Source: Salinibacter pepae | GTDB taxonomy: Bacteria > Bacteroidota > Rhodothermia > Rhodothermales > Salinibacteraceae | Reading direction: 5' to 3' | DNA length: 64,000 nucleotides | Assembly (NCBI RefSeq): GCF_947077775.1 | Contig: NZ_CAMTTE010000001.1 | Span: 62,001 to 126,000 of the forward strand | Shown: piece after piece, positions 8,275 to 20,656 of the stretch | How positions within the stretch are numbered: the first letter of the stretch is position 1 | Layout of the letters: each line of letters starts with the position of its first letter | Notes under the pieces: model-generated | Seen by the model: the letters and a program-made list of their open reading frames with translations, nothing else | What the model was told of the DNA's origin: nothing | Database searches by the model: none | Position numbers and translations under genes: made by a program

Positions 8275-9030
8275 ATGGCCGTCCGACGGTGCCTGCACGG
8301 ATTGATCTGGCCGCTGCTCGTCATCCTGATGCACGTGGGAGGGCACGAGGCGGCCCGGGCACAGCCCTCGCGCCCCTCGCCGGAATCTGCCAGCTCCCGC
8401 TTCTGTGAGGCGGCCCCCGACCGCCCCCTCGATGTACGCGGCCTTGCGCTTCTCTACTGCACGAGGCAGCCGGCGCTCACGGGTGGGGTGTGGGGGGCGC
8501 ACCAATCGGCCCGTCCCGTGTTCTACGGGGCCGTCCCGCTTGCCTGGGGGGGCGCGGTGCTCACTGAATCCCCCGCCGCGCGGGCTGCCGCCTACCGGTT
8601 GACCCTCACCCAAGGGCTCACGTACGGGGTTGTGGTTGGGGCGAAGCACGTGGTGGGGCGCCCCCGCCCGTACGTCCATCGGCCGTTGGAGGCGCGCGCC
8701 GATCGTCACCGACCGCCGGCCCCCGGAGATGCACATCTCTCGTTCCCGTCCGGGCATGCGTCCCTCTCGGCGGCCCTCGTGACCTCCTGGGGGCTGTCGT
8801 ATCCGCGATGGTACGTCGTGGGCCCCGGTGCGCTCTGGGCGGCGGGCGTGGCGCTAAGCCGGGTGCATCTTGGGGTGCACTATCCCAGCGACGTACTGGT
8901 CGGAACGGTGTTGGGGACGGGCATTGCCCTGCTCGTTCACCAACTCCGCCGCGCGGTGACACCTCCCTCGCTCCGGGCCTCTTCCGACTTGTCTCTCGGC
9001 CCTCCTCTGGTCCTGCGGGTCACCTTTTGA
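8275..9030 (+). CDS. PAP2-family phosphatase, exported
   Basis: The 251-residue protein has an N-terminal hydrophobic signal or anchor segment (GLIWPLLVILMHVGG) and the three-part phosphatase signature: KHVVGRPRP, SFPSGHAS and SRVHLGVHYPSD, carrying the catalytic histidines. It should dephosphorylate a lipid phosphate such as undecaprenyl pyrophosphate or phosphatidic acid at the membrane's outer face; the substrate cannot be told. The ATG at 8275 lies four bases after the recA stop, so the genes are probably cotranscribed. No link to DNA repair is implied. Confidence 0.9.
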   Translation: MAVRRCLHGLIWPLLVILMHVGGHEAARAQPSRPSPESASSRFCEAAPDRPLDVRGLALLYCTRQPALTGGVWGAHQSARPVFYGAVPLAWGGAVLTESPAARAAAYRLTLTQGLTYGVVVGAKHVVGRPRPYVHRPLEARADRHRPPAPGDAHLSFPSGHASLSAALVTSWGLSYPRWYVVGPGALWAAGVALSRVHLGVHYPSDVLVGTVLGTGIALLVHQLRRAVTPPSLRASSDLSLGPPLVLRVTF

Positions 9031-9428
9031 GTGACGCGAAGTGTCAGGAGGAGCCTCGGCCGATGGCTGACACCCGTGCCCTGCGCCGACCACTGAGCTC
9101 CGTTCCGGCGCCTGGTACGCGGGGACAGAACGGCGCGTGCTGTCTTCGGGCGTGCCCATCGCAGTCCAGGCGGGCGGGGCGACACGGACCGGCTGCGCCG
9201 CCCGCGCAGGCGCCGCCGCGGTTCGGGGGACGGGTTGGGCAGACGCGCGCCGCCGTTCGTCCTCCATGCGCCCCTGTGCGTCGGGGGAGCCCCCATGCTC
9301 CCATCGCCGAGCGCCCGTAAATTCTGAAATGAAAACCCCTTCTGAAAAAACGAGGGACAGGTATGCGTCTTCACACGCTGGCCTGTATACTGGCATCGTG
9401 TTCGTCCATCCTCCTCATCAAGGTCGCA
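9031..9428. other. Gene-free spacer before the DUF1015 gene
   Basis: These 398 bases contain short GC-rich open frames on both strands but none with protein-like composition. The only AT-rich part is about 9318-9356, which includes the 15-base string CTGAAAAAACGAGGG also found at 2752-2766 upstream of the response regulator. It likely holds the promoter of the gene at 9429. Confidence 0.5.
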
Positions 9429-10697
9429 ATGTCGATGGCCACTGTGCATCCGTTTCGGGCCGTGCGCCCCCGTCCTCAACACTTCGAAGAAATTGCGTCG
9501 GTGCCGTACGACGTCGTCGATACGTCCGAGGCGCGCGACCGGGCCGAAGGGAAGCCGCGGAGCTTCCTGCACGTGGCCCGGCCCGAGATTGACCTGGCCC
9601 CGGAGCGGGATCCCTACGAAGACGCCGTGTACGAACAGGGGGCCGTCAATTTGCGCCGGTTTGTAGAGGCGGACTACACGGTGCGGGAGGAGGCCCCCAC
9701 CGTCTACGTCTACCGCCTCGCAATGGACGGCCGCGAGCAGACGGGCGTGTTCGGGGGCGTGTCGGTCGCCGAATACGACGAGGGCACCATCGTGAAGCAT
9801 GAAGAGACGCGCCCCGCCAAAGAAGACGACCGGACCCGGCACATCCTCGCGCAGCAGGCCCACGCCGAGCCCGTCATGCTGACGTACCGTGACGACGAGA
9901 CGATTCATTCGCTCGTGTCGGACGTGCAGGCACAGGACCCGCTGTACGACTTTGAGGCGGAGGATGGCGTACGGCACACGGTGTGGAAGGCCCCGGCGCC
10001 GGGCCCGCTCGTCGAGGCGTTTCAGAACGTCGAGCACCTCTACATCGCAGACGGACACCATCGGTGCAAGGCGGCCAGCCGGGCCGCGGCGACACTGCGC
10101 CAATCAGAGGAGGCCGAGGCGGACGTCCCCGGGTATGAGATGTTCACCGCGGTCCTCTTTCCCATGAGTCACATGCACATCATGGCCTACAACCGGATCG
10201 TCCACGAGCTGCCCACTTCACCCCGTGACTTCTTGGCGCAGCTGGCCCGCGACTTCGAGCTGACCCGCAACGTGGACGACCCGGTGCCGGCCCGGAAGGG
10301 ACACGTGTGCCTGTATCTGGACGGGGCCTGGCACCGATTGGCCCTGCCGGAGCCGGAAGGCGACCGGGGGGTCGATCGACTGGACGTGTCGCGCCTGAGC
10401 GAGCACCTGCTGGAGCCTCGGCTCGGCATCAGCGATCAGCGGCGGGACCCCAACATTGACTTCGTCGGCGGCATTCGGGGGACGGACGCGCTGGAGGCCC
10501 GGGTGGAGAGCGGAGCGGCCCAACTGGCCATTAGCATGTACCCGACCCATATTGAAGAGCTGGTGGCGGTCTCGGACGAGGGGAGCTTGATGCCCCCGAA
10601 GTCCACCTGGTTCGAGCCCAAGCTTCGGAGCGGGCTGCTGGTGCACGACTTCGCCGAAGATGTGCCCGACGACGCGTCGGGGGCGCTCGCGGCCTAG
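9429..10697 (+). CDS. DUF1015 family protein
   Basis: About 422 residues, starting MSMATVHPFRAVRPRP. Recognisable DUF1015 segments are the N-terminal FRAVRP, the P-Y-D-V-V-D motif (SVPYDVVDTSEARD), EEAPTVYVYR, the IADGHHRCKAA histidine motif near residue 200 and the C-terminal FEPKLRSGLLVH. The family is widespread and sometimes lies beside serine biosynthesis genes; its biochemical role is unsettled. The start at 9429 has AAGG six bases upstream; a further in-frame ATG at 9363 would add an unlikely hydrophobic extension. It converges on the RNase R gene. Confidence 0.88.
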   Translation: MSMATVHPFRAVRPRPQHFEEIASVPYDVVDTSEARDRAEGKPRSFLHVARPEIDLAPERDPYEDAVYEQGAVNLRRFVEADYTVREEAPTVYVYRLAMDGREQTGVFGGVSVAEYDEGTIVKHEETRPAKEDDRTRHILAQQAHAEPVMLTYRDDETIHSLVSDVQAQDPLYDFEAEDGVRHTVWKAPAPGPLVEAFQNVEHLYIADGHHRCKAASRAAATLRQSEEAEADVPGYEMFTAVLFPMSHMHIMAYNRIVHELPTSPRDFLAQLARDFELTRNVDDPVPARKGHVCLYLDGAWHRLALPEPEGDRGVDRLDVSRLSEHLLEPRLGISDQRRDPNIDFVGGIRGTDALEARVESGAAQLAISMYPTHIEELVAVSDEGSLMPPKSTWFEPKLRSGLLVHDFAEDVPDDASGALAA

Positions 10698-10762
10698 GCA
10701 TGGGCATGGCCCGGAGCACCGGTCGACGGCCCCCTGGGCGATGCCCACAAGGCGGGGCGGGT

Positions 10763-12996
<2,234 letters not shown>

Positions 12997-13000
<4 letters not shown>

Positions 13001-16000
13001 ACGGGTTCGTTCTGGTCGGAGGGGGGCTGCGCCCCGGGGGAGGCCGTCGAATCGGAGGGGGGACGGGCGCTTTGCGCGACCGGATCGGGGGCGGGGTTGT
13101 CCTCGTCGTCCGGTGCAGGGTCGGTCGGCAACATCCAGCCAAAGATGCTGTGGAAGAGGGCTCGCCAGGTCGAGAACTGGGTCTGATACGAGACGCCGGC
13201 CCCGCGGCTGCTTGTAAGGGCGCGGCTTGGGGTCAGCTCATCCCCGGTGCGCCGGTAGAAGACCTTCGCACTGACGCTGGGGCTGAGCCGCACCTCCACC
13301 ACGAATTCCCCCTGCGGCCCGCCGGCGCGCTGGGCGTCCGAGTCGGCCGGGTCGTCGCTGGTATAAACCCCTTCGCCCCGGATGATGAGGCGTTCGTTGA
13401 GCAGGCGCAGGGCCACGCCATAGATCAGGTCCAGGTTGCTTGGGTCTTCGCCCTGCACGCCAAAGTTGAGGTCTACGTTCGGGAGGGCCTCCCCGAGATA
13501 CCGATTGAGCTGGCTCGACACGAGCTGGGACACGCTGTTGAACGCCAGCTGGTTGCCCGCCGTCGTCAACTGGTTGCCCTCGCCGTCGGATCGGGCCGTA
13601 CCGTTTTGGGTGATCGACTCGGTGGTGAGGAGAAATGTGTTCGTCAGCAGCACGCTCGTGGCGTACTCCGTGGTCCGGGCGGGCTGGTTGAGAACGGCGT
13701 CGAGGGTCTCGGAGCCAATCAGGTTTCGCTCTTCACTCCGCGTCATGGACAGGCTCAGGTCCACCTGGGGCGAGGCCACCCGGCCACTGATGGCCAGTTG
13801 AACCGTGACGGGGATGCGTCCGCTGTAGCCGTCAAAGCCCGGCAGCCCGGAGGGGGAGGCCCGGGTGCGGTACTCGGCATCCAGGTCCAGCTGGGCGTTG
13901 GTGGGGCTTCCGTCCCAGGTAATCGTCCCCTGGCTGATGGCGAAGCGCCGCACGAAGACCTCTCCGGCCGTGAACAAATAGGTGCCGCTGGTCGCGTCGA
14001 AGCTCCCGTAGACCGAAAAATCGCCCTCTTCCCGCTGCAACTGGACCCGGCCGGAGCCGACGACCGTCACCACGTCCCCCACCAGTGGATCGAAGACGAG
14101 GTTGACCGTCGACTCGTCCGGGGCGATGACGTTGAGGTCCAGGTTGAGGCCCTCAACGAAGGAGGGCACCCCGGCGGGGCGGTCGGCTAGAATATTGGGC
14201 CGGCGCGTCAACTGCGACACGGCGGGCGTCCGGCCCGTGGAGTCGGCAAAGACGATGAAGCCCGCGTCCTCCTCCACCGTCCGTCCGGAGACGGGGATGT
14301 ACAGTTCACTGTCCGGCGTCGTCCGGGCTGCGTTTGATTCGAGGGTGGCGTCGGGGAGCGGGCCGTTGAGGTGGAGAGGGCCTGATCCCCGAATGCGGCC
14401 GTAGAAGGGGAGGTCCTCGGCCTGCGATACGTCGATCACCGTGATGCCGTCCAGCGAGGCCGATAGGTCGAAAGAGAAGTACTGGTAGTCGTTGAACAGG
14501 ATGCTTCCCTCCACGGTGGCCGTGCCCTCCTCGTCTTGAACCCGGAGCGTGCGGGCGTGGATGCCGCGCTTGTCCACCTCCACGGGGCCCTCCACCTCGT
14601 AGGCCAGGCCGAAGACGGGCAGCCGGACGGCCCCGTTCACGATGTCGAAGTCCGCCTCGAACCGAGGGTCCCGGACCCGGCCCCCGATATGGAGCGGGCC
14701 GCTCACGAACCCACGCACCCCGGCCACGCGCTCCTCGAAGATGTACCGAAAGAAAAAGAGGTCCGCGCGCTCGACATCCACCGAAAGGTCGAGGGTTTCT
14801 CCCGGCGGCAGGGCCGACGCCCGTTCGGGGGGCGCTGCGCGCGCCCATTCCGGGAGGCGCACCCGGCCCGACACGGAAATGTCATTGGGCTCCACGGCCC
14901 GTGCGCCCGACGGAACCAGCGCCGGGCCCGTGAGCTGTTTCATGGTCTGGGCCTTCGAGCGGAGCCGCCCCTCCACACGGAGGTCTGGGGACCGGGCGGC
15001 GTAGGCCATACGGAGGCGGGCAGAGCCCAGGACGCGGCGGTCGAAGGAGAGGCGTTGCACGGCCAGGTCACTGACCAGCTCGGGGCGGCTCAGCGCGCTC
15101 CGCAGACGAACCTTGCCGTCCAGGTTGCCACCGATAAGCTGGGGCAGTCCCAGTGCTTGCGAGAGGGGAGGAAGGTAGACGTTCCGGGCCTTCACGGCCA
15201 ACGTATCTGAGGGGCGTGCCGAGACGGTGCCGCCAAGCCGGATCGTCTGTAGGGACGGGGTGTCGGGGTGGGGCTGCTGAATCGTAAGCGGGGCGACGAC
15301 GAAGGCATCCGAGTAGGCCCGCAGAGACGCAGGTGCGGCATTGGTCCACTCGTTGCCGCCGATGCTTGCCGATACCTCCCGGAGGCGCAACTCATTGGCC
15401 CGTGGCGTGATGCGAAGCCCCCCGGACAGGCGAACCGAATCGGCGATCCCGACGCTGTCCGCCCGTGCCTGAATTCGTCCGGTGCGGCCCCCGTAGGCGA
15501 GAGAAACAGCGGTGTTCTTGAGGGCGGGCCCCCCTAGCGTCGCCCGTCCGGCCGAGACGGTTGCCGTCGCCAGGGTCGACTGCGCGAGAGGGGCATCGAC
15601 GTGGCTGGACACGTCGTACTCGGCCCGCAGGTCCGTTACGGTATTCGGGCCGGCCCGAACAAAATCGGCCGAAACATGCCCGGCGGTGTGGAGGCTATCG
15701 GGGCCGACAGAGAGCCGAGTCTCGGCGGTGAGGTTTTCGGTCCCCTCCGGAAAGGCGGGCCACCAGGCACTCACGATTTTCGGCTGGAGAATCCGCATCT
15801 CGGCCTGAGCCTCAAGGGGACCCCGAGCCTGGAAGGAGGCTCGCGATGAGGCATCTATCGGCAGGTAGAGGGAAGGCTGGGCGGAGGACCGTTGGCGGGA
15901 GGGCACGGGCTTGTCGCGCTCGCGCCGAACTGCATTTCGGAGCTTCGCGCCCCAGGTTTGGGCGGCCGTCCAGAGGGGCGGGCCGAGCGAGGTGCCGTCG

Positions 16001-17838
16001 GCCGTGAGACGAAGCACGGAGCCGCTCAACTCCACACGCGGGCGCCCGGCGGCACGGTCGGCCAGGCGGAGGGCGACGGAGTGCGGGGGCAAGGTCATCG
16101 TGCTGTCCCCGCGATTCACCCGAGAACTGTCCACCTGTAGTACGGCCGTCCCGGCGAGGGAGCGCCACTGGCCCCCCCGCCCCCCGATCGTGAGGCGCGC
16201 ATTCAACTGGGTAGAGGGGGCGGTCGGGCCCACGATGGACCCCAGATCGAGGTCGGAGCCGGTCACGGTGGCCGTGTAGGTCGGCCGGCGATCGAGATTC
16301 TGGGCCGCCCCGTTCACGTAAAGCCGCCCGCCATTGTCCTGCCGAACACTGAGGGTGCCATTCGTGCTGTCCCCGTCGATCGAGAGCGTGCCGTCGGCGG
16401 AGGCAAAGGAGCGCCCGGCAACCCGAGAGCCTGCGAGGGACACCTCCACCACGCCCTGCAGGCTGCCGAGTTGGATGCCCGTTCCGCTGCCCTCGACGCG
16501 GCCCGACAGTTGGCTCGTCAGGGCCGGCCGGCCGGTCAGGGGCGCAAGATTGAGGCTGTCCGCTTCGAGCGTGCCGTTGTACGAGAGGCCGGAAGCCGAC
16601 GACCGGGCCACGGCCAGCGACCCCCGGACCGCTCCGTGTGGGCTTTCCATGGCGAGACGGGTCGTGAGGTCGAACGTGCGGGGGCCGGCCGGGGCGTCGG
16701 CGGTGGTGCCCTGCAGCGAGCCAGTGAGGTTGAACGGAGTGCCATCGACGGCGGGCACGGGAGGAGCGGACGGCCACACGTCGCGAACATCCTTCGGGAC
16801 GAGCCGACCCTCCGTGAGGCGAAGATCCATCGCAAGCCCCCCGCGGGCCTGGCGGAGGGTTCCGCTCAGGGTCGCGACGGAAGCATCATGGGTGATCGTA
16901 ACGTCGTCCGCGCGGAGTCGGCGTGCGGTCCCCTCCAGCGTGCCTTCGAGCGTCACCACGTCCGCGAGCGGAAGCCGGGGAACGATGCGCCGGAGCTCGC
17001 CCTGGTCGATTCGGCTCCGGTCCAGGCGCACCGAGACCTGGGGCGACGCTCCGTCGGCCCCGCCGGGTTGAATAGAGGCTTCCCCCCGAATGCGGGTCGT
17101 ATCCAGGGACAAATCCACCCCCCGAATCGACCAGCCATCCGGCGTCTGTTGGATCTGGCCCTCAAGGAAAGAGACACGGAGGTCCTCGCCCGGCATGGAA
17201 AACGACCCGTTGTTGAGGTCGACGAAGCGCCTCGTTCCCGTCCGTTGCGCAACGGCGCTGAACGAGAGGTCTCGAACGGTCGTTCGCGTGTAGTCGAACA
17301 GCCAGCCCTGCCGGACCAGGTCAGGGACGGAGCCGCCGCGGGTCGTGGTCACGCGCCCCCGTCGGACCTCAATGTCCGCAAATGTTAAATCCAGGGCGCT
17401 TCCCGACGTGGAGGGGGACACTTGCCGAACGGCGTTCGCGGCGTTCCAGCCCCCTGAAGAGTCGCGCCGAAGTACGAGGTGGGGCCGAATCAAGGCAAGA
17501 GACTGGATGGACAGTTCTGCGGTCAAGAGGTTGGCCCACTGGGGGGTCGCCTGGATCTCGTCAACCGTCCCAACAAGCGTGCCCGAGGGAGCTCGCAGCT
17601 GCACCCCGCTTGCTTCGAGGTTGGTGAGAAGGGACCCACTCAGAGAGTCGATCGAGAGGGTGCCCTGGAATTGCTGGTTGAATCGCGCCTCCACGTGTTG
17701 TCGGATCTGATCGCGGCCCACCTCCGTCCGTGTGAGCCCGACGAAGAAGACGACCCCGACCATCACCGCTGCGAATGCGACACGGAAGGCCCGCCACAGC
17801 GGTTGGGTGAGGGAACGGCGATTGGACGAGTCGGGCAC
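12997..17838 (-). CDS. tamB: TamB-like translocation/assembly protein (DUF490)
   Basis: The 1613-residue protein has an N-terminal membrane anchor (FAAVMVGVVFFVGL near residues 20-35), then about 1150 residues of beta-rich repetitive sequence as in AsmA/TamB bridge proteins, and a C-terminal DUF490 domain (GSFDATSGTYLFTAGEVFVRR; then the NLIGSETLDAVLNQP region). TamB-like proteins span the periplasm and support outer-membrane assembly or lipid transport. The last ~50 residues are a disordered, acidic, Pro/Ser-rich tail. No BamA/TamA-type partner is in the window. The gene is 17 kb-strand partner of rnr through a 4-base overlap, and aroB ends 93 bases upstream of its start. Confidence 0.9.
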
Positions 17839-17931
17839 GATTGCGGGCCGAAGGCGGAGGGGGATGGAGGGCGTTATTGAGGCAACCGCCTCCTATCGAC
17901 GTGTTGACACGACTGGAGGAGGGGCGGCGTT

Positions 17932-19014
17932 TCAGTTCGAACACGCAAACTGCCAGGCATGACGGGCGTCGGCCTCCGTGACATCGCCGGTCACGTACGC
18001 CTGGCCCAACTGTTCAAGGAGCACGAAGCGGATGGTGTCCCCCTCATTTTTCTTGTCCGCCGCCATCGCCGCGTAGAGGTCGGGAAAGGGCACCTCGGCG
18101 GGGTCGGATTCAATCGGCACGGCACGGATCACGTGATCGAGTCGCTCGCGAGGCACCGCCTCGGGGTGGCGCCGATGGGAAAGGTAGAGCCCCGCCCGCA
18201 TTCCGATGGCGACGGCCTCGCCGTGGGTAAACGCCCCGTACCCCGCCACGCGTTCGAGGGCGTGGGCAAAGGTGTGGCCGAAGTTAAGAATGGCGCGCCG
18301 GCCCTCCTCCCGTTCGTCGGCACTGACGACGTCGGCCTTCACGCCCACGGCGTCCTCAATCACCGACGAGACCATCTCCCGATCTTTGCGGGCCATGACG
18401 GGGACCAGGTGGTCTTCCAGGGCCTCGAAGAGATCGGGGTCGCGGATGAGGGCGTGTTTGATCACCTCCGCCATGCCGCTTGTGTACTCCCGCATCGGCA
18501 GGGTATCGAGCGTCTGCGGGTCGGCGCAGACGAGCTCCGGCTGGTAGAAGGCCCCGATCAGGTTCTTGCCGGTGTCGTGGTTGATGGCCGTTTTGCCCCC
18601 CACCGACGCGTCGACCTGGGCGAGAAGGGAGGTTGGCAGTTGCACGAGGGGCAGCCCGCGCAGGAGGGTGGCCGCGGCAAACCCGGCCAGGTCGCCGACG
18701 ACGCCGCCCCCGAGGGCGAGCACTGGGGTCTGCCGATCGATGCCCCAGGCGAGGGCGTCGTCGTAGATGCGGTGAAGGCATGAGGCCGACTTGGTCTGCT
18801 CGCCAGGGGGGAGGACGATGGAACGCACCGTCCAGCCTGCGTTGGAAAGGCCCTTAACGAGCGGGGTCTTGTAGTGGCGGCCCACGTTCTCGTCGGTGAC
18901 GAGGAGACACCGTCCGGCCGAGAGCCCAACGTCTTCTAGCAGAGACGGGACCGTGGCGAGGGAATCGAAATGAACGGTGTAACTTCGCTCGTCAAGATCA
19001 ACGAAAACGGCCAT
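17932..19014 (-). CDS. aroB: 3-dehydroquinate synthase
   Basis: The 360-residue shikimate-pathway enzyme converts DAHP to 3-dehydroquinate. NAD- and metal-site motifs are clear: LALGGGVVGDLAGFAAAT, PTSLLAQVDASVGGKTAIN, the GMAEVIKHALI helix, and the metal ligands in GHTFAHALE and THGEAVAIGM. The ATG at 19014 (MAVFVDLDERSY) gives normal family length; an in-frame start 47 codons upstream would add a low-quality basic extension. It is followed in the same direction by tamB after 93 bases and is divergent from the MnmM-like gene. Confidence 0.96.
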   Translation of the reverse strand: MAVFVDLDERSYTVHFDSLATVPSLLEDVGLSAGRCLLVTDENVGRHYKTPLVKGLSNAGWTVRSIVLPPGEQTKSASCLHRIYDDALAWGIDRQTPVLALGGGVVGDLAGFAAATLLRGLPLVQLPTSLLAQVDASVGGKTAINHDTGKNLIGAFYQPELVCADPQTLDTLPMREYTSGMAEVIKHALIRDPDLFEALEDHLVPVMARKDREMVSSVIEDAVGVKADVVSADEREEGRRAILNFGHTFAHALERVAGYGAFTHGEAVAIGMRAGLYLSHRRHPEAVPRERLDHVIRAVPIESDPAEVPFPDLYAAMAADKKNEGDTIRFVLLEQLGQAYVTGDVTEADARHAWQFACSN

Positions 19015-19193
19015 GGGGGCGAGTGGGCTCGGGATAAGTCTTTCTCTACGGTCTTTTCCTGCCCCACGGACTGGCGGGGCGTGAGATTCCTCGCCCCTTC
19101 GGAATTTGAGGAGTTTGGTCGCGCGTTTCCGGAGCGTCCTCGCCCCCTGATCCACCGCACACGCTGCCCCGAAACAGCCCCGATCCCGTCCAC

Positions 19194-19772
19194 ATGGTGA
19201 TTCCGTCGATCCTGGAGCAGGCGCACGCTCTCGCCGGCCGGGCGGTCGGAGAGGGCGGAATTGCGGTCGACGCCACGGTCGGCAACGGACACGACACCGC
19301 GTTCCTGGCCCGAGCGGTCGGTGCGGGCGGGGCCGTCGTGGGATTCGACGTGCAGGAGGAGGCCCTAATCGAGACGCGACACCGCCTCGAGCGGGAAGCC
19401 CTCAGCGCCCCCGTTCGGCTGGTGCATGCGGGGCATCAGACCCTCGCCCGCCACCTAGAAGAGACGGAGCGGGGGCGGGTCGGCGCCATCATGTTTAACC
19501 TGGGGTACCTGCCCGGCGGAGATCACTCGGTTGCGACCCGTCCCGAGACGACCCGTCAGGCCCTCGATGCCGGTACGGAGGTGCTCCGCCCGGGCGGCGT
19601 CATCACGGTGGTCGCCTACACGGGCCATGAGGGGGGAGACGACGAGGCCGAAGCCGTGGAGGCCTGGGCGTCGGCACTCCCGCAGGCGCAGTTTCGGGCC
19701 TTGTCCTATCGGTTTCCGAATTGGAGCAACGACCCGCCGCGCCTGTTTGCAGTCGAGAAGCGTGACGCCTAA
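19194..19772 (+). CDS. mnmM: MnmM/YtqB-like tRNA methyltransferase
   Basis: The 192-residue protein is a compact Rossmann SAM methyltransferase. Motif I reads DATVGNGHDTAFLA (about 25-38) and the family-specific NLGYLPGGD lies near residue 102, as in Bacillus YtqB (MnmM), which methylates the wobble uridine side chain of tRNA to the mnm5s2U form. FPNWSNDPPRLFAVEK ends the fold. It heads a plus-strand run with the TANGO2-like and hydrolase-OsmC genes. The tRNA substrate is inferred from the family. Confidence 0.8.
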   Translation: MVIPSILEQAHALAGRAVGEGGIAVDATVGNGHDTAFLARAVGAGGAVVGFDVQEEALIETRHRLEREALSAPVRLVHAGHQTLARHLEETERGRVGAIMFNLGYLPGGDHSVATRPETTRQALDAGTEVLRPGGVITVVAYTGHEGGDDEAEAVEAWASALPQAQFRALSYRFPNWSNDPPRLFAVEKRDA

Positions 19773-19837
19773 GCGCGGGCCGAGCCCGCCGTGTTGGGTC
19801 CTGTCCTGTCCCTCCTCGCTCATATCCTGGACGCGCC

Positions 19838-20617
19838 ATGTGTCTGATTCTTTTCGCAAAGGACGTGCATCCGGAGTATCCCCTCCTTTTTGCGGGGAAC
19901 CGGGATGAATTTTACGACCGGCCGACGGCTCCTGCCGCCTTTTGGGACGACGCACCGCATGTGCTGGGCGGGCGCGACCTGAAAGCAGGAGGGACGTGGC
20001 TCGGCATCACTCGGACGGGGCACTGGGCGACGGTGACCAATGTGCGCGACGAGCGCCCCCATCGGGACGACGCCCCGTCGCGGGGGCGTCTCGTGGCGGA
20101 CTACCTGCGCGAGGAGCCCGCGCCGGAGGCGTATCTCGACGGCCTGGAAACGGAGGCGGGTCAGTACAACGGGTTCAATGTGCTCGTCGGAACGCCCGAG
20201 AAGACGTTCTACTACTCGAACCGAGACGGCTCCCCCCGGCCCGTACGGGCCGGGATCCATGGCATGAGCAACGCGCAGCTCGACGATCCGTGGCCCAAAG
20301 TGGAGCGGGGCACCTCCGGGGTGGATGCACTCTGCGAAGACAAGGCCCTGTCCGTGGATGCCCTCTTCGATATCCTCGACGACCGCCAGCCGGCCCCGGA
20401 CGGTCAACTTCCCCAGACGGGGGTGGGGCGCGAGACCGAACGAATGCTCTCGCCGCCGTTCATCGACGGCGACGAGGCGTACGGGACCCGTGCCTCCACC
20501 GTGTTTCTCGTTCATCGCAGTGGACGGGTCACGTTTGCCGAGCGGAGTTTCGACGGCGGCACCGCCACCGAGACCCGCGCCTTTTCGTTCAATTTGACGT
20601 CCCCCGTGGCGTCCTAA
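19838..20617 (+). CDS. NRDE/TANGO2 family protein
   Basis: The 259-residue protein begins MCLILFA, putting a cysteine at position 2, the family's Ntn-like feature. The eponymous motif appears as LLFAGNRDEFYDRPT, followed by GGRDLKAGGTWLGI and VTNVRD. TANGO2 homologues have been linked to haem handling and lipid metabolism in eukaryotes; bacterial roles are unclear. It lies 65 bases after the MnmM-like gene and 39 before the next gene. Confidence 0.88.
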   Translation: MCLILFAKDVHPEYPLLFAGNRDEFYDRPTAPAAFWDDAPHVLGGRDLKAGGTWLGITRTGHWATVTNVRDERPHRDDAPSRGRLVADYLREEPAPEAYLDGLETEAGQYNGFNVLVGTPEKTFYYSNRDGSPRPVRAGIHGMSNAQLDDPWPKVERGTSGVDALCEDKALSVDALFDILDDRQPAPDGQLPQTGVGRETERMLSPPFIDGDEAYGTRASTVFLVHRSGRVTFAERSFDGGTATETRAFSFNLTSPVAS

Positions 20618-20656
20618 CGCTTATCTCTGACGCTCATTCGAAAAAACCCCGTGTCT

